Origin: DASVRZ01 sp038228695
Lineage (GTDB): Bacteria; Verrucomicrobiota; Verrucomicrobiia; Chthoniobacterales; DASVRZ01
DNA length: 34,451 nt
Assembly (NCBI GenBank): GCA_038228695.1
Contig: JBBRPA010000039.1
Location: forward strand, 1 to 34,451
Reading direction: 5' to 3'
Program-made: the position numbers and the translations under genes
Notes under the pieces: model-generated
What the model saw: only the letters and a program-made list of their open reading frames with translations
Databases searched by the model: none
Told to the model about the DNA's origin: nothing
Shown: in pieces, positions 31,927 to 34,451 of the stretch
Layout of the letters: every line of letters begins with the position of its first letter
Position numbering within the stretch: the stretch's first letter is position 1

Positions 31927-33840
31927 ATGAAAATAATACCCATCCTCCTAATAGCCATCGGTCTCCAGATATGCTTGAAGGCCCAAGACAACCCTCTCGC
32001 AACCGATAGAAAAGCGACAATCACAGGCGAACTCAAACAATGGCACAAGGTCACTCTCACGCTCGACGGCCCACAAGCCAGCGAGACGGACACGGACCCG
32101 AATCCTTTCACGGATTACCGCATGGACGTGACCTTCACCCACGAATCCGGTTCGCCCAGCTACAAAGTGCCGGGCTACTTCGCCGCCGATGGCAATGCCG
32201 GTGAAACGTCGGCCACGTCCGGCAACAAATGGCGCGTGCATCTCTCGCCGGATAAAACTGGGAAGTGGACTTACAAGGTCGCATTCTCAAAAGGCAAGGA
32301 CGCCGCAGTGGATGAAGCATCGAAGGGCGAGACGGTCGCCGGTTGCGATGGCGAAAGTGGCAGCTTCGAAATCGCGCCCACCGACAAGACAGGACGCGAC
32401 TTCCGCGCTAAGGGCCGCTTGAGCTACGTGGGCGGGCACTACTTACAATTCGCGGGCTCCAAAGAATATTTTCTCAAGGCGGGTGCAGATGCGCCGGAGA
32501 ATTTCCTCTCGTATAAAGACTTCGATGGTGATTTCAAAACTGATGGTCACAAGGACAACTTGGTCAAGGATTGGAAGCCGCACTTCGGGGACTGGAAGTC
32601 AGGCGACCCCAGTTGGCAAAATGGCAAAGGCAAGGGCATCATCGGTGCGGTAAACTACCTCGCTGAAAAGGGCGCAAACTCGGTGTCGTTCCTCACCATG
32701 AACATCGTGGGCGACGATCAAAATGTGTTCCCTTATGTGTCCTACACCGACTACGTCCACTTGGACGTGTCCCGGCTGGAGCAATGGGAAATCGTTCTCA
32801 ACCATGCGCAGGAGCGGGGATTATATTTGCATTTCAAAACCCAAGAAGCGGAGAACCAAGGGCTGCTCGACGGCGGCGAAACTGGGCCGCAGCGCAAGCT
32901 TTACTATCGGGAACTGATCGCTCGATTCGGTCATCATCTGGCGCTCAACTGGAACATGGGTGAGGAAGACGGCCCCTGGCAGGATAAGGCGATTACGCCA
33001 AATCAACTCACGCCGCAACGTCTCGCAATGGCGGACTATTTTTACCAGACTGATCCTTATCACCACAACGTCGTCATCCACAATGGAATGTCGTTTGACG
33101 ACCTCCTTGGGCCAAAGTCGAAATACACTGGCGTATCCATGCAATATGGTTGGAACACCGTGCATCAGAAAACGCTGGAGTGGCTCAACAAATCCGACAA
33201 AGCAGGCAAACCGTGGGTCGTCGCTAATGATGAGCAAAACCCTGCGGCTCTCGGCGTACCGCAGGATCCCGGTTACAAGGGGACAGACGGCATCGCGCTT
33301 GAAAAAGGAAAGAAGAAAGAAAACGCCTCCACCGACGATGGGAAATCCCAGGGCTACACTTTGCACGACATTCGCAAGCTCACTCTCTGGGGTAACTTGA
33401 TGGCGGGTGGAGCAGGTGTGGAATACTACTTCGGTTACTCTCTGCCGGAGAACGACCTCGGCTGCCAGGATTACCGCAGCCGCGATAAGAGTTGGGACTA
33501 CTGCCGTATCGCTTTGGAGTTCTTCCCAGCTCACAAAATCCCATTCTGGGAAATGAAAAATGACGATGCACTCGTGGGCAATACCAAGAACAACAACAGC
33601 AAATACTGCCTTGCCAAGACCGACGCAGTTTATCTCGTCTATCTCCCGAATGGCGGCACAACCACGCTTGATCTGACCAACGCGACGGGGCAGTTCACTG
33701 TACGCTGGTTCAATCCGCGCACCGGTGGCAGCCTTGAATCCGGCTCAGTTACTAGCGCCGAAGGTGGCACCATCGCCGCGCTCGGCAACTCACCCAGCGA
33801 TATCGATGACGACTGGGCCATTCTAGTTCAAAAACAATAG
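31927..33840 (+). CDS. Secreted DUF5060 glycosidase-like protein
   Basis: A 637-residue exported protein. The signal peptide is residues 1-19 (L-K-A-Q cleavage). A DUF5060 beta-sandwich follows (about 32-150) with W-H-K-V-T-L, the F-T-D-Y-R-M-D-V strand and Y-K-V-P-G-Y-F-A-A-D-G-N. A TIM-barrel-like hydrolase core (about 165-515) has two strong acid candidates, E346/E347 in N-M-G-E-E-D and E436 in N-D-E-Q-N-P. A C-terminal beta-sandwich resembling the 'putative collagen-binding' domain ends the protein. These proteins are probably glycosidases, related in layout to the DUF4038/apiosidase-type enzymes, but the substrate is unproven. It is the last gene of the operon, 20 bases after the kinase, and would release the sugar outside the cell. 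An insertion sequence begins right at its stop codon. Confidence 0.87.
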   Translation: MKIIPILLIAIGLQICLKAQDNPLATDRKATITGELKQWHKVTLTLDGPQASETDTDPNPFTDYRMDVTFTHESGSPSYKVPGYFAADGNAGETSATSGNKWRVHLSPDKTGKWTYKVAFSKGKDAAVDEASKGETVAGCDGESGSFEIAPTDKTGRDFRAKGRLSYVGGHYLQFAGSKEYFLKAGADAPENFLSYKDFDGDFKTDGHKDNLVKDWKPHFGDWKSGDPSWQNGKGKGIIGAVNYLAEKGANSVSFLTMNIVGDDQNVFPYVSYTDYVHLDVSRLEQWEIVLNHAQERGLYLHFKTQEAENQGLLDGGETGPQRKLYYRELIARFGHHLALNWNMGEEDGPWQDKAITPNQLTPQRLAMADYFYQTDPYHHNVVIHNGMSFDDLLGPKSKYTGVSMQYGWNTVHQKTLEWLNKSDKAGKPWVVANDEQNPAALGVPQDPGYKGTDGIALEKGKKKENASTDDGKSQGYTLHDIRKLTLWGNLMAGGAGVEYYFGYSLPENDLGCQDYRSRDKSWDYCRIALEFFPAHKIPFWEMKNDDALVGNTKNNNSKYCLAKTDAVYLVYLPNGGTTTLDLTNATGQFTVRWFNPRTGGSLESGSVTSAEGGTIAALGNSPSDIDDDWAILVQKQ

Positions 33841-34451
33841 GGTCTTATGTAGCTGAGAGAGGTTGAGAGCGGAGATTTTTGATGATGGTTAAGTAGAGAT
33901 TATTCTTTCTGTGATTGAAACGCCACTCACATTCCTTGAGATGAATGAGGAAGCGATCTTTGCGAACGCCGCGCAATTTGAGGAATCGAAACTTGGCGTA
34001 ACTCCAAAAGCTTTCGATGCCGTTGACGTGATTTTTTCCTCTGGCAAACTCGTTTTTGTGATGATGGATGCGATGGTGCTGATAGCCTCCCAAGACCAGA
34101 CCGTCATAGGCCTTCCAGCCATCGGTGTAGATGTCACTCCCTTCTAGCACACGCCCCTCGATAATGGGCATCAGCTCCTGGGCGGAACAGTTTTTAACCA
34201 CACTGACATAAACTTTTTCTCCCCGTTTATGCAGCCCGACGACAGGCACCTTGCCGCCGGCTCCGCGTCCCCGTTTTCCACGAACTCTTCTGGCTCCAAA
34301 GTAACTTTCGTCGTAAGCGTCACACGGAGTGCCTCTATCGGCCGGGATCATAAGTGTCATAAGGTTTGTCGCTATGACATCTATGACTGGGTTGGGAACT
34401 GGCAGTGAGTTGCTAAGAATGGATACGTTGGGTCGGGTGCGAACGAGTCGC
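33841..34451 (-). mobile_element. IS1595-type insertion sequence, one end
   Basis: The element seems to start immediately after the DUF5060 stop codon, since only four bases separate that stop from the transposase stop. The extreme terminal repeat cannot be defined with one end only. The other end lies beyond, or has been lost at, the right edge of the window. Confidence 0.55.
33845..34360 (-). CDS. IS1595-family (ISXO2-like) transposase, N-terminally damaged
   Basis: The 171 residues from the first ATG hold most of a DDE/DDN transposase catalytic domain. Motifs seen are D-E-S-Y-F-G-A-R-R-V-R-G-K-R-G-R-G (first acid), V-V-G-L-H-K-R-G, Y-T-D-G-W-K-A-Y (second acid), then F-A-R-G-K-N-H-V-N-G-I-E-S-F-W-S (third acidic/Asn region) and R-F-N-H-R. 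IS1595 proteins normally have a zinc-ribbon and helix domain before D-E-S-Y-F-G. Here the frame stays open to the window end, but the bases upstream do not encode one, so the gene has lost its N-terminus or been joined to other DNA. It is probably inactive. Confidence 0.85.
   Translation of the reverse strand: MTLMIPADRGTPCDAYDESYFGARRVRGKRGRGAGGKVPVVGLHKRGEKVYVSVVKNCSAQELMPIIEGRVLEGSDIYTDGWKAYDGLVLGGYQHHRIHHHKNEFARGKNHVNGIESFWSYAKFRFLKLRGVRKDRFLIHLKECEWRFNHRKNNLYLTIIKNLRSQPLSAT

Noticed and set aside
1..34451. CRISPR array, intact tRNA or rRNA, replication origin
   Set aside because: No regularly spaced repeats, cloverleaf or rRNA-like segments were seen. The only tRNA-like match is the 30-base fragment at 9175-9204.

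Overview
The window looks like a piece of a Verrucomicrobiota (PVC group) chromosome. I infer this from gene content, not from a marker gene. It has LacI-sensor/AraC 'XylR-type' regulators, a planctomycete/verrucomicrobial-style sulfatase, a protein built from D-P-x-A-A-x-x-W repeats, 'neuromedin U'-type envelope proteins, four-helix-bundle (S23/IVP) cassettes, many Gfo/Idh/MocA oxidoreductases, and mostly weak or absent Shine-Dalgarno sites. There is no rRNA and no intact tRNA.

Layout. (1) 1-6894: envelope and signalling genes, all on the minus strand: an edge-truncated exported protein, an AI-2E family permease, two outer-membrane beta-barrel type proteins, and a FixL/FixJ-like two-component pair. 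(2) 6895-9204: gene debris. It holds a hipA toxin remnant joined to an ISKra4-like transposase remnant, a frameshifted PIN toxin with a possible antitoxin, and a 30-nt 3' fragment of a tRNA-Gly gene at 9175-9204 that reads as an integration (att) scar. The orientation of this scar predicts that the integrated element lies to its right, i.e. that the sugar-catabolic part of the window is on an island. (3) 9168-23230: polysaccharide-related genes. These are a malectin-like protein whose C-terminus runs through the tRNA scar, a Gfo/Idh oxidoreductase, an IS3-family left-end relic, an SGNH/GDSL hydrolase, a sugar ABC importer without its ATPase, a sulfatase with an unusual active-site motif, a relic of a XylR-type regulator, a hairpin-rich leader, a large secreted beta-helix glycoside hydrolase (GH49/GH28-like), and a repeat protein. 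(4) 23326-33840: a XylR-type regulator divergent from an eight-gene, largely translationally coupled plus-strand operon. Its genes are an isocitrate/isopropylmalate-type dehydrogenase, an S23 four-helix bundle fused to a cyclase-family hydrolase, an ACS-type MFS transporter, a secreted Kelch protein, a second Gfo/Idh oxidoreductase, a VOC protein, a DUF1537 acid-sugar kinase, and a secreted DUF5060 glycosidase-like protein. (5) 33841-end: an IS1595-type transposase fragment abutting the operon's last stop codon.

How it fits together. The sulfatase, beta-helix hydrolase and DUF5060 protein would act outside the cytoplasm on a sulfated or branched glycan. The ABC importer and MFS transporter would bring in sugars and acid sugars. 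The oxidoreductases, cyclase-type hydrolase, dehydrogenase and DUF1537 kinase would oxidise and phosphorylate an acid-sugar intermediate. The substrate is not identifiable from sequence alone; a D-apionate-like or other branched or four-carbon acid sugar is one possibility.

The most unusual item is the S23 (four-helix-bundle) gene inserted at the start of the cyclase gene. It is flanked by a 43-nt imperfect direct repeat and makes an in-frame fusion.
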